Shown here piece by piece: positions 36,976-44,445 of a stretch of DNA of 64,000 bases. The DNA is from Dyella jiangningensis. GTDB taxonomy: Bacteria; Pseudomonadota; Gammaproteobacteria; Xanthomonadales; Rhodanobacteraceae. Within the stretch, counting starts at the first letter, position 1. Each line of letters starts with the position of its first letter. Position numbers and translations under genes: made by a program. The stretch covers positions 2,530,772 to 2,594,771 of the forward strand of contig CP007444.1 of assembly GCA_000632805.1 (NCBI GenBank). Reading direction: 5' to 3'. The notes beneath the pieces were generated by a model. It worked only from the letters and a program-made list of their open reading frames with translations, did no database searches and was not told where the DNA came from.

Positions 36976-37046
36976 ACGTGCCGGCGAGCACGTCTTGGTC
37001 TGCAAACGCATCACCGATTCGCGACCATCGCTGCGCAATGGCGCGC

Positions 37047-37136
37047 CATCACGTCGCGACGTGTTTGGCATCAATGGGATAGATCACCTATCCACAGGCT
37101 ATCTCTAGGCGTATCCACATTCGCTGTGGAAAACCC
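37047..37136. repeat. DnaA-box-like unit 2
   Basis: Boxes CTATCCACA (37088), GTATCCACA (37111) and TGTGGAAAA (37125) with the same 23- and 14-bp spacing as unit 1. The upstream hairpin is the perfect palindrome ACGTCGCGACGT (37051). Confidence 0.8.
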
Positions 37137-37146
37137 TGGTGTCGCA

Positions 37147-37170
37147 GTCGCGCACAGGGTGCGCTCCCAC
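37147..37170 (-). repeat. REP-like arm, left flank of unit 3
   Basis: Single arm GTCGCGCACAGGGTGCGCTC plus four bases. It is the exact reverse complement of the arm at 37341-37364, so the two form a 24-bp perfect inverted repeat around unit 3. Confidence 0.8.
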
Positions 37171-37204
37171 AAAAAGGCGAACGGCCGACTGCTCAAACAC
37201 GCAT

Positions 37205-37294
37205 CAATGCGTAGCGATGCGTTCTGCGTCAACGGGATAGCGCAACTGTCCACAGGCTTCGGCAGTGCGTATCCACATGGGTTGTGGAAAACGT
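37205..37294. repeat. DnaA-box-like unit 3
   Basis: Boxes CTGTCCACA (37246), GTATCCACA (37269) and TGTGGAAAA (37283), spacing 23 and 14 bp again. The upstream hairpin is degenerate (GCGTAGCGATGC). The whole unit is enclosed by a 24-bp perfect inverted repeat. Confidence 0.78.
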
Positions 37295-37340
37295 TCGGGA
37301 CTTCGTCATGCTCGGTGGCACTGCGAGCCATATGCTCATT

Positions 37341-37364
37341 GTGGGAGCGCACCCTGTGCGCGAC
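37341..37364 (+). repeat. REP-like arm, right flank of unit 3
   Basis: Arm GTGGGAGCGCACCCTGTGCG plus four bases, exact inverted copy of 37147-37170. Confidence 0.8.
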
Positions 37365-37397
37365 AGGAACACGCCACGCGGCTGATCAATCAAACAC

Positions 37398-37487
37398 CAG
37401 CGCGTCACCGCCTCTTTGGCATCAAGCAGATAGCCCACCTATCCACAGGCTGTTACCGCGCACATCCACACTGGCTGTGGAAAACAG
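37398..37487. repeat. DnaA-box-like unit 4
   Basis: Boxes CTATCCACA (37439), ACATCCACA (37462) and TGTGGAAAA (37476), spacing 23 and 14 bp. The text ATCAAGCAGATAGCCCACC before the first box is shared almost exactly with unit 5. It ends next to the accD terminator. Confidence 0.8.
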
Positions 37488-37488
37488 C

Positions 37489-37518
37489 GCAAAAAAAACA
37501 GCGCCATGAGGGCGCTGC
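37489..37518 (-). terminator. rho-independent terminator of accD
   Basis: Stem CAGCGCC / GGCGCTG with a five-base loop; the minus strand runs on into eight T. It lies 28 bp beyond the accD stop codon. Confidence 0.9.
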
Positions 37519-37545
37519 CTTTGGTAGTGCATGCAGGCGCGCGCA

Positions 37546-38418
37546 TCACGCCACGCGCGGCGCCTTCTGCAGGATGCCAAGCAGGTCGGCCAGCTTGTCG
37601 CGCATTTCGCGGCGATCGATGATCAGGTCGATCGCACCGTGCTCGACCAGGAACTCCGAACGCTGGAAGCCTTCCGGCAAGGTCTCGCGCACGGTCTGCT
37701 CGATCACGCGCGGCCCGGCGAAGCCGATCAGTGCCTTCGGCTCGCCGACGTTGATGTCGCCCAGCATGCCCAAGCTCGCGGAGACGCCGCCCGTGGTCGG
37801 ATGCGTGAGCACGCTGATGTACGGCACGCCGGCATCGCGCATGCGAGCGAGTGCGGCCGAGGTCTTCGCCATCTGCATCAGCGAGAACAGCGACTCCTGC
37901 ATGCGCGCACCACCGGTGGCGGAGAAGCACACGAGCGCGCTGCGATCGGCCAGCGCACGCTCGGCGGCGCGGGTGAACTTCTCGCCCACCACCGAACCCA
38001 TCGAGCCGCCCATGTAGGAGAACTCGAACGCCACGGCCATCAGCGGGCGGCCCTTGAGGCGGCCGCTCATCGCGAGCAGCGCGTCCTTCTCGCCGGTCGA
38101 CTTCTGCGCCGCGATGATGCGGTCGCGGTACTTCTTGGAATCACGGAACTTGAGCGGGTCGCTCGGCTCCATGCTCGCCCACAGTTCCTGCGCCGAACCC
38201 GGATCGAGGAACGAATCCAGACGCGCACGCGCATCGATGGTGTGATGATGGCCGCACTTGGGGCACACCATCAGGTTGCGTTCCAGCTCGGGCCGGTACA
38301 GCACCGTGCCGCAACCGCCGCACTTCTCCCATACGCCTTCGGGCACCTTGCCCTTGCCGCCGGTGCCGGTGGCTTCCGTGCGGGCGCGCGGAGTCATGAT
38401 TTTCTGGAGCCAGTTCAT
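37546..38418 (-). CDS. accD: acetyl-CoA carboxylase carboxyltransferase subunit beta
   Basis: 290 residues. Together with AccA it transfers the carboxyl group from biotin to acetyl-CoA, the committed step of fatty acid synthesis. The four-cysteine zinc finger is complete (Cys33, Cys36, Cys52, Cys55: [20 protein letters not shown]). Crotonase-fold signatures are [26 protein letters not shown] and [16 protein letters not shown]. It is downstream of trpB-trpA in the order common to Xanthomonadales, separated from trpA by a 182-bp spacer containing an inverted repeat. A terminator follows. Confidence 0.98.
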   Translation of the reverse strand: MNWLQKIMTPRARTEATGTGGKGKVPEGVWEKCGGCGTVLYRPELERNLMVCPKCGHHHTIDARARLDSFLDPGSAQELWASMEPSDPLKFRDSKKYRDRIIAAQKSTGEKDALLAMSGRLKGRPLMAVAFEFSYMGGSMGSVVGEKFTRAAERALADRSALVCFSATGGARMQESLFSLMQMAKTSAALARMRDAGVPYISVLTHPTTGGVSASLGMLGDINVGEPKALIGFAGPRVIEQTVRETLPEGFQRSEFLVEHGAIDLIIDRREMRDKLADLLGILQKAPRVA

Positions 38419-38449
38419 ATCAACTCAACCTCAAACGCTTTTGCCCTCG

Positions 38450-38591
38450 CCCCTCCGGGGAGAGGGTCGGGTGAGGGGCCAATCTTGCCTCGGTCCGGCT
38501 TTGAACCATGAATGTGTTCAAAGCTCGCTCATTCAACAGCTACCGCAAGCCCCGGCCCCTCACCCCTGCACTCTCCCCGGCGGGGAGAGGG
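38450..38591. repeat. inverted repeat in the trpA-accD spacer
   Basis: Two imperfect inverted copies of about 30-40 bp, left 38450-38480 and right 38551-38591. Both centre on CTCTCCCC(G)GGGGAGAG-type dyads and carry GGGTGAGGGG / CCCCTCACCC. They belong to a different family from the REP-like elements. They could attenuate transcription from trpBA into accD. Confidence 0.7.
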
Positions 38592-38600
38592 AGCTGAGCG

Positions 38601-39398
38601 TCAGGCGTCCAGCGCTTGCCGTATTGGCGCCAGGAACCCCTTGGCACGCGCGACGATGTCCTCGACATCCTCCGCACCCGCCAGGCGCTCCACCAGCGCA
38701 CTACCGATCACCACGGCATCCGCGAAACCGGCGATGGCCTTGGCCGACTGCGCGTCGCGCACGCCGAAACCGACGGCCACCGGTGCCTTGGACTTCGCAC
38801 GGATATCGGCCACGCGAGCCGCGATGTCATCGGTGCTCAATCGTGCCGCGCCCGTGATGCCGGCGAACGAGACATAGTACAGGAAACCCTCCGCCGACCC
38901 GCACAACTGCACCATACGCGAGGGTGCGGTAGTCGGCGCCGCCAGCAGGATCTGCTGCAGCCCCGCGTCCTTCAGCGGCTTGAGTACGGCCGCTTCTTCC
39001 AGAGGGCAATCCACGATGAGCACGCCATCGACGCCCGCCTGCACCGCTTCCTGGGCGAAGCCCACATAACCGTGGATTTCGATCGGATTGAGATAACCCA
39101 TCAACACGATCGGCGTGTCCGCATCGCGCTGGCGGAACCGCGCGACCCAGCCCAGCACATCGGCAAGACCCACGCCCTTGGCGATCGCACGCTCGCTGGC
39201 ATGCTGGATCACCGGGCCGTCCGCCATCGGATCGGAGAATGGCACGCCCAGCTCGATCACATCGGCACCCGCATCCACCAGGGCGTGCATGAGCGCTACC
39301 GCATGCTGCGGCGACGGATCGCCCGCGGTGACGAAAGGAATCAATCCGGTGCGCCCGGCTGACTTCAGCTGCTCGAAACGGCGATCGATGCGGCTCAT
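38601..39398 (-). CDS. trpA: tryptophan synthase alpha subunit
   Basis: 265 residues, TIM barrel. Cleaves indole-3-glycerol phosphate to indole and glyceraldehyde 3-phosphate; indole passes through the tunnel to TrpB. Catalytic Glu49 and Asp60 are in [16 protein letters not shown]. Other family blocks are [22 protein letters not shown], and the phosphate-binding VGFGVRD and VVIGSALV. Its ATG overlaps the stop of trpB by four bases (ATGA), assuring balanced subunits. Confidence 0.98.
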   Translation of the reverse strand: MSRIDRRFEQLKSAGRTGLIPFVTAGDPSPQHAVALMHALVDAGADVIELGVPFSDPMADGPVIQHASERAIAKGVGLADVLGWVARFRQRDADTPIVLMGYLNPIEIHGYVGFAQEAVQAGVDGVLIVDCPLEEAAVLKPLKDAGLQQILLAAPTTAPSRMVQLCGSAEGFLYYVSFAGITGAARLSTDDIAARVADIRAKSKAPVAVGFGVRDAQSAKAIAGFADAVVIGSALVERLAGAEDVEDIVARAKGFLAPIRQALDA

Positions 39399-40603
39399 AC
39401 CTGCACTCCTTCGCGTGCGGCAATCGTGTGCACGTCCTTGTCACCGCGGCCGGAAAGGTTGCACAGCACGAGACCATCCTTCGGGTATTCGCGCGCCAGC
39501 TTGATGGCTTGCGCCACGGCATGGCTCGATTCGAGCGCAGCAAGGATGCCCTCCGTGCGCGCCAGCAGATGGAACGCCTCCAGCGCTTCGTCATCGGTGA
39601 CGCCGACATATTCGGCACGCCCCGCATCCTTCAGGAACGCATGCTCGGGACCGACACCCGGATAATCGAGACCGGCCGACACCGAATGCGTTTCGGTGAT
39701 CTGCCCGTTGTCGTCGCACAGCACGTAGGTGCGATTGCCGTGGAGCACGCCCGGGCGACCGGCGGCCAGTGAAGCGGCGTGATGGCCGGTGGCAATGCCC
39801 TCGCCCGCCGCCTCGGCGCCGACGATGCGTACCTTATCGTCGTTGAGGAAGGCGTGGAACAGGCCGATCGCGTTGGAACCGCCACCCACGCAGGCGGTGA
39901 TCACGTCGGGCAGCCGGCCGAATTGTTCCTGCATCTGCACGCGTGCTTCGCGGCCGACGATGGCGTTGAAGTCGCGCACCATCAGCGGATACGGATGCGG
40001 GCCGGCGACGGTGCCGATGATGTAGAACGTATCGGCCACGTTGGTGACCCAGTCGCGCATCGCTTCGTTGAGCGCGTCCTTGAGCGTCTTGGAGCCGGAC
40101 GTTACCGGCACCACATCTGCGCCGAGCAGCTTCATGCGGTAGACGTTGATCTTCTGGCGCTCGATGTCGACCGCGCCCATGTACACCACGCACTTGAGGC
40201 CGAAGCGCGCCGCCACGGTGGCGCTGGCCACGCCGTGCTGGCCCGCGCCGGTCTCCGCGATGATGCGCGGCTTGCCCATGCGCTTGGCCACCAGCGCCTG
40301 GCCGATGGTGTTGTTGATCTTGTGCGCGCCGGTGTGGTTGAGGTCTTCGCGCTTGAGCAGGATGCGCGCGCCGCCCACGTGCTGCGACAGGCGCTCGGCG
40401 TAATAGATCGGGCTGGGGCGCCCCACGTAGTACTTCAGGTCACGATCCAGTTCGGCCAGGAACGCCGGGTCTTCGCGCAGGCGCAGGTAAGCCTCGGTCA
40501 ACTCGGCCAACGGGGCCATCAGGGTTTCGGCGACGTAGCTGCCGCCGTAGGCGCCGAACCGGCCGTGCTCGTCGGGATAGGCGTTGAAATCGATCTTGGT
40601 CAT
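39395..40603 (-). CDS. trpB: tryptophan synthase beta subunit
   Basis: 402 residues, PLP enzyme joining indole and serine to tryptophan. PLP lysine Lys95 is in [15 protein letters not shown]. The phosphate-binding glycine loop is [25 protein letters not shown] and [10 protein letters not shown] are typical TrpB1 motifs. The ATG at 40603 gives the standard [18 protein letters not shown]-terminus. It overlaps trpA by four bases. A LysR gene diverges 103 bp away with a T-N11-A dyad between, so the operon is probably activated by that regulator. Confidence 0.98.
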   Translation of the reverse strand: MTKIDFNAYPDEHGRFGAYGGSYVAETLMAPLAELTEAYLRLREDPAFLAELDRDLKYYVGRPSPIYYAERLSQHVGGARILLKREDLNHTGAHKINNTIGQALVAKRMGKPRIIAETGAGQHGVASATVAARFGLKCVVYMGAVDIERQKINVYRMKLLGADVVPVTSGSKTLKDALNEAMRDWVTNVADTFYIIGTVAGPHPYPLMVRDFNAIVGREARVQMQEQFGRLPDVITACVGGGSNAIGLFHAFLNDDKVRIVGAEAAGEGIATGHHAASLAAGRPGVLHGNRTYVLCDDNGQITETHSVSAGLDYPGVGPEHAFLKDAGRAEYVGVTDDEALEAFHLLARTEGILAALESSHAVAQAIKLAREYPKDGLVLCNLSGRGDKDVHTIAAREGVQV

Positions 40604-40679
40604 GGGGACGCTCGCAAGCGGGGATGCGCTCGCCACCCTACCCCAGCGGCCCTCTCCCCAAAAGCGATATGATCGACGC

Positions 40680-40704
40680 CATCTGTCAAATAAACTCACA
40701 GATG
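40680..40704. promoter_or_regulatory. LysR-type operator in the trpB / lysR intergenic region
   Basis: CATCTGT and ACAGATG are perfect 7-bp inverted arms separated by exactly 11 bases, giving the T-N11-A signature of LysR-type activators. The site ends two bases before the regulator's ATG, so occupation should also repress its own translation or transcription. Confidence 0.75.
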
Positions 40705-40706
40705 CC

Positions 40707-41603
40707 ATGCCCCGGCCCCTGCCCTCCCTGAATGCCCTGCTCGCCTTCGAAGCCGCTGCCCGACTGGGCAGCGTGAGCAAGGCGGCGGTCGAGCTGCACG
40801 TCACCCATGGGGCCGTGAGCCGACACATCCGCTCACTGGAGGAAGAGCTGGGTCTGGCCCTGTTCCAGCGCCAGGGGCGCGGCCTGGCGCTCACGCCTGC
40901 CGGACAGCGCCTGCGCGACACGAGCACGGCGGCCTTTGCCCAGTTGCGCGACACGGTGGAGTCGCTGCGGCCCGAGGCCAACCACACGCCTTTCGTGCTG
41001 GGCTGCCCGGTCAGCCTGCTCGCGCGCTGGATGATTCCCCGCCTCGAGCGCCTGATGGCCGACCTGCCCGGCCTCGACCTTCATCTGCGCCCGCAGGAAG
41101 CCCCGTTCGACGATGCCCTCGGCGGTCTGGACGCCGCCGTGCTGGCTGGCGAGGCGCCCTGGCCGGCGTCGTGGCGTGTACGACCTTTGGTGCGCGAACG
41201 CATTGGCCCGGTGGCCAGCCCCGAGTTTGCGAAAGCGCACCGGCTTGCCGGGCGATCAGCCGAGGCGGTCCTTGAGCTACCGCTGCTGCATACGCAATCA
41301 CGCCCCCGCGTGTGGAGCAGCTGGGCACAAGCCATCGGCGTCGCGCCCGCGCAGCTGTCCATGGCACAGGGCTATCCGCACCTCTACCACCTGATCGAAG
41401 CCGCCGTCGCCGGGCGTGGCCTCGCCATCGCGCCGGAGCCGCTGGTGGCGGACGACCTGGCATCAGGACGACTGGTCGCGCCCTGGGGCTTCGTGGATTC
41501 TTCGGCCGAGTGGGTGCTCGCCACGCCATCACGCATGCCGGCCGAACGATCGGAGGCGCTGGCGCTTTGGCTCAAGGCAGAATTCAACCGCCACGCCGAG
41601 TGA
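40707..41603 (+). CDS. LysR-family regulator, TrpI-like
   Basis: 298 residues. The N-terminal helix-turn-helix ([30 protein letters not shown], about 19-48) and [11 protein letters not shown] are followed by a substrate-binding domain with the GcvA/TrpI-type ending ([19 protein letters not shown]). Divergent from trpBA, the same arrangement as trpI-trpBA in Pseudomonas, where TrpI with indole-glycerol phosphate activates trpBA. Identity with TrpI is inferred from position. A T-N11-A palindrome lies right before the ATG at 40707. Downstream come a DnaA-box-like unit and a repeat arm. Confidence 0.88.
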   Translation: MPRPLPSLNALLAFEAAARLGSVSKAAVELHVTHGAVSRHIRSLEEELGLALFQRQGRGLALTPAGQRLRDTSTAAFAQLRDTVESLRPEANHTPFVLGCPVSLLARWMIPRLERLMADLPGLDLHLRPQEAPFDDALGGLDAAVLAGEAPWPASWRVRPLVRERIGPVASPEFAKAHRLAGRSAEAVLELPLLHTQSRPRVWSSWAQAIGVAPAQLSMAQGYPHLYHLIEAAVAGRGLAIAPEPLVADDLASGRLVAPWGFVDSSAEWVLATPSRMPAERSEALALWLKAEFNRHAE

Positions 41604-41624
41604 ACCGATTGCGCATTTGCGCAC

Positions 41625-41714
41625 CAGCGCGTCGCGACGCTTTTGCCATCAAGCAGATAGCGCACCTATCCACAGGCTTTTCCAGCACGCATCCACATTG
41701 GCTGTGGAAAACGT
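41625..41714. repeat. DnaA-box-like unit 5 (isolated copy)
   Basis: Boxes CTATCCACA (41666), GCATCCACA (41689) and TGTGGAAAA (41703) with the identical 23- and 14-bp spacing. The hairpin 36 bp upstream is the perfect palindrome GCGTCGCGACGC (41629). This copy is 4 kb from the four-unit array, again in a spacer and next to a REP-like arm. Confidence 0.8.
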
Positions 41715-41734
41715 GCCGCGCCTTATCACTGCGC

Positions 41735-41806
41735 ACTCAACGCGCGACTGCGGAGTTGAGGCGTTCCGCTCCGCTCGTGGTCGCGCATTGGGTGCGCTCC
41801 TACAAA
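41735..41806. repeat. REP-like element, copy 8 (degenerate left arm)
   Basis: A clear right arm, TCGCGCATTGGGTGCGCTCC followed by TACA (41780-41804). The matching left arm is not recognisable; the segment before it (GAGGCGTTCCGCTCCGC) resembles the spacer of copy 9. Confidence 0.55.
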
Positions 41807-41816
41807 AGACCTCGCG

Positions 41817-42821
41817 CTAAAGGTACTGGCGAATCCGCTCCAAAAGCTTCATCGACTGCTCGGCATCGAGCTCACCCAGCCAGCCGCGCTTTTCCTCGGG
41901 GAGATGCGCCGCGGGGTCGTCGTCGCCAAATACGTAGTAATCGAGCAATTCACGCCAGGCCGCACGTTCCGGCTCCGGCAACGACTTGAACAACAGGATG
42001 GCGTGCAGCAGCCCACCGAGGCGCGTATTCGGCACCAGGCCCTTGCCCTGTGGCGGCTTCCACCAGTAGTTCACCAACGCATTGAGCTTGCCCAGCGAAG
42101 CGACGTGGTGCCACCACATCGGCGGGATGTAGATCGCATCGCCAGGCTCCAGCTCGGCCACGAGCGCATGCTCCAAGGCAAGCTTGAGCCGCGGGAAACG
42201 CGGGTCGTCCGGGCGATCGAGGCGCGCGATGCTTATCGCCGCGCCGGTCGGCGCGAAATCCAGCGGGCCGACATAGAGGTTGCGCACCTGCTCCGGCGGA
42301 AACAGCGTGAAGCGCCGCACACCGCACACCACACAGGCGATGTTCTGGTACTCGTCGAAATGCGCGGGCGTGGTGACCCGGTTGCCGATCCATAGCCGCG
42401 GCGGAATGGCGGGGTCGAGCATAGGCACGGCGTGCTCGGCAAGCAGCTTCGGCAGGCAACCCGCGATGGTGGCGCTTTGCAAGGCGATGCCCGGCGCCTG
42501 GTCCTGGTCGATGGAAGCCAGCAGGCGTTGCAGAACCTGCGTCACCGTCACCTTGTAATGGCTGAAGTTGAACGCCTCCACGTCGCCGCGATAACCCACC
42601 ACGCCCTCCGCCTCGGGCGGCATCACGAGCGCATCGACGGTCGTACCGTTGTCGTGCGCGATGAGATGCGATGCGAACGCCTGCTCGGATTGCCGCCCCA
42701 TCGCCACCAGCGGCCAGTGCTTCACCAGCCCTCGGATGACCCTGGGGCGCGCGCCGGCGACAAGCGCCTCCAGCGCTTCGGGCTGACCGTCAAAACGAAA
42801 CTCTTCGATCGGTGCGGACAT
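41817..42821 (-). CDS. cupin-like / JmjC-fold protein (Cupin_8)
   Basis: 334 residues. Double-stranded beta-helix of the Cupin_8 / JmjC group of Fe(II)/2-oxoglutarate oxygenases (protein hydroxylases and relatives). Candidate iron ligands are His and Asp in TPAHFDEYQNIACVV and the distal His in YIPPMWWHHVAS; PPRLWIGN and GVRRFTLFPPEQ are also typical. The ATG at 42821 (MSAPIEEFRFDG) is chosen. It lies between trpF and trpB but is probably transcribed separately: repeats flank it on both sides and its product has no link to tryptophan. Substrate unknown. Confidence 0.88.
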   Translation of the reverse strand: MSAPIEEFRFDGQPEALEALVAGARPRVIRGLVKHWPLVAMGRQSEQAFASHLIAHDNGTTVDALVMPPEAEGVVGYRGDVEAFNFSHYKVTVTQVLQRLLASIDQDQAPGIALQSATIAGCLPKLLAEHAVPMLDPAIPPRLWIGNRVTTPAHFDEYQNIACVVCGVRRFTLFPPEQVRNLYVGPLDFAPTGAAISIARLDRPDDPRFPRLKLALEHALVAELEPGDAIYIPPMWWHHVASLGKLNALVNYWWKPPQGKGLVPNTRLGGLLHAILLFKSLPEPERAAWRELLDYYVFGDDDPAAHLPEEKRGWLGELDAEQSMKLLERIRQYL

Positions 42822-42876
42822 GCGGTACCTGGGCTGCATCACGGCTGACAGGCCATGCTAGCAGCGCGCCTCGGCT

Positions 42877-42963
42877 CTCCTGTAGAAGCGCGCCCAGTGC
42901 GCGACCTCAGTGCTGAAGTGTTCCGCTCCGCCTGCCATCGCGCACTGGGTGCGCTCTTACAGG
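42877..42963. repeat. REP-like inverted repeat, copy 9
   Basis: Left arm CTGTAGAAGCGCGCCCAGTG, right arm CGCACTGGGTGCGCTCTTAC with about 35 bp between. The TAA stop codon of trpF (42957-42959) lies inside the right arm. Confidence 0.8.
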
Positions 42964-43577
42964 GAAGCGTTGCGGACGGCTTGGATGAAGTCGGCGAGCT
43001 TTTGTGGATCCTTGATGCCCGGCGCCGACTCGACGCCACTGGCGACATCGACCGCCCACGGCCGCGCGACGCGGATCGCTTCGGCGACGTTTGCCGGCGT
43101 GAGGCCACCGGCGAGGATCAGCGGTTGCTCCAGTTCCGTCGGCATCAGCGTCCAATCGAACGCCTTGCCGCTGCCACCGGCTTCGCCCAGCCCATGACCG
43201 TCGAGCAACAGGCCGGCCGCCGACGGATAACGCCGCAGCTTGTGCAACGCCACCTTGCCCTCGCCCATGGCGATGGCCTTGAGGAAACGCCGGCCGAACT
43301 GCGCGCACCAGTTGTCCGGCTCTTCGCCGTGGAACTGCAGCAAGTCCGGCTGCACGGCTTCGATCACTTCCTGCACGAGTTCGGCGTCGTCGTCCATGAA
43401 CAGGGCGACGGTGCCGACGAACGGCGGCAGTGCACCGACGATGGCGCGCGCCTGCTCCAGCGTGACCCGGCGCTTGCTGCGTGCGGTAAAGACCAGACCA
43501 ATCGCGTCCGCCCCCAGCCTTGAGGCCAGCAACGCGTCTTCGACGCGGGTCATGCCGCAGCACTTGATGCGCATCAT
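42957..43577 (-). CDS. trpF: phosphoribosylanthranilate isomerase
   Basis: 206 residues, TIM barrel. Isomerises phosphoribosylanthranilate to CdRP, third step of tryptophan synthesis. The general base Cys is in [10 protein letters not shown]; other markers are [22 protein letters not shown] and [15 protein letters not shown]. The start is fixed by GGAGGTGA seven bases upstream and overlaps the truA stop by four bases (ATGA). It is separated from trpBA by the cupin gene and about 2.3 kb, unlike species with trpF directly beside trpB. Its stop codon is inside a REP-like arm. Confidence 0.97.
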   Translation of the reverse strand: MMRIKCCGMTRVEDALLASRLGADAIGLVFTARSKRRVTLEQARAIVGALPPFVGTVALFMDDDAELVQEVIEAVQPDLLQFHGEEPDNWCAQFGRRFLKAIAMGEGKVALHKLRRYPSAAGLLLDGHGLGEAGGSGKAFDWTLMPTELEQPLILAGGLTPANVAEAIRVARPWAVDVASGVESAPGIKDPQKLADFIQAVRNASL

Positions 43578-44341
43578 TGGCTCACCTCCGCCGGCAGGCC
43601 CCAGCGCGCCTCGTAACGTGGACCGAGAAAGGTGAGGCCCGAAGCCAATGCGGTCGGGCCGGCCACTTCGCGATTGCGTCCTGCGAGCAGTTCGCCCATC
43701 CACGAGACGGGTTGCTCGCCGCGACCGATCGGCAGCAGCGAGCCGACGATGTTGCGCACCATGTGGTGCAGGAAGGCATTGGCTTCGATGTCGATCAGCA
43801 CCTGTTCGCCCTCGCGGCGCACGCTCACCGCCAGCACTTCACGACGGGCATGGGCCGCCTGGCAGGACACTGCGCGAAACGAAGTGAAGTCGTGCTCGCC
43901 GACCAAAACCTGCGCCGCTTCATGCATCCGCGCGGCATCGAGCGGCAGGCGCTCCCACGTCACATAGCGCGCATCGAGGGCCGCGCGCACCGGACGATTG
44001 AGGATGCGGTAGCGATAGCGGCGGCTGCGCGCGGAAAAGCGCGCATGGAACGCATCGTCCACCGGCTGCGCCCACAACACCGCAACGCTCGGCGGCAGAT
44101 TCGAGCAGGTGCCGAGCACCCAGCTTCGCAGGTCGCGTTGCACGCCGGTATCGAAATGCACCACTTGGCAACGGCCGTGCACGCCGGCGTCGGTACGCCC
44201 CGCGCAGGTGACTTCCACGGGCTGCGCCGCCACGAACGACAAGGCCTTCTCCAGCGCGCCCTGCACGGTGTCGCCGTGGGTCAGTCGCTGCCATCCGGAG
44301 AACTCGGTGCCGTCGTATTCAATGCCCAGCGCAAGTCGCAT
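43574..44341 (-). CDS. truA: tRNA pseudouridine(38-40) synthase
   Basis: 255 residues. Makes pseudouridine at positions 38-40 of the tRNA anticodon arm. Nucleophile Asp51 is in [11 protein letters not shown]; the start [18 protein letters not shown] and the C-terminal block [20 protein letters not shown] are diagnostic. It overlaps trpF by four bases, a truA-trpF coupling conserved in Xanthomonadales and Pseudomonas. The upstream fimV gene ends 104 bp away with a hairpin between. Confidence 0.97.
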   Translation of the reverse strand: MRLALGIEYDGTEFSGWQRLTHGDTVQGALEKALSFVAAQPVEVTCAGRTDAGVHGRCQVVHFDTGVQRDLRSWVLGTCSNLPPSVAVLWAQPVDDAFHARFSARSRRYRYRILNRPVRAALDARYVTWERLPLDAARMHEAAQVLVGEHDFTSFRAVSCQAAHARREVLAVSVRREGEQVLIDIEANAFLHHMVRNIVGSLLPIGRGEQPVSWMGELLAGRNREVAGPTALASGLTFLGPRYEARWGLPAEVSQ

Positions 44342-44390
44342 GAAGAAGAAACGCCATCTAAAAGAATGACAAGGGTAACAGCCCCAAACG

Positions 44391-44420
44391 GACTCGGGCC
44401 GGCAAAGGCCGGCCCGAGTC
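44391..44420 (-). terminator. terminator-like hairpin between fimV and truA
   Basis: Perfect 13-bp stem (GACTCGGGCCGGC / GCCGGCCCGAGTC) with a four-base loop, 26 bp beyond the fimV stop codon. It lacks a T run, so it may be a partial or Rho-assisted terminator. Confidence 0.6.
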
Positions 44421-44445
44421 GCGTGTGCAGCGGTAACGCAGTGCG

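Larger units (their letters stand above)
36777..37545. other. 769-bp gene-free region with repeats and a DnaA-box-like array
   Basis: No credible coding sequence; the frames here lack start signals and overlap repeats. It holds three REP-like elements or arms (36786-36857, 37147-37170, 37341-37364), four ~90-bp units with three DnaA-box-like 9-mers each, and the accD terminator at its right end. AT content is somewhat above that of the neighbouring genes. Confidence 0.85.

Noticed and set aside
36886..37487. Chromosomal origin oriC
   Set aside because: DnaA-like boxes are there, but no dnaA, dnaN, recF, gyrB, rpmH or parAB and no AT-rich unwinding region were found nearby.
36886..37487. CRISPR array or integron attC cassettes
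   Set aside because: Units are about 90 bp, variable and irregularly spaced (158-193 bp), with no cas genes; no integrase and no cassette genes between the units.
36940..37509. 189-codon frame through the repeat region
   Set aside because: No start signal, no domain, and it reads straight through repeats and boxes. Treated as non-coding.
42957..43577. trpF and trpBA as one operon
   Set aside because: A separate cupin gene, two repeat elements and a LysR gene with its own divergent promoter lie between them.
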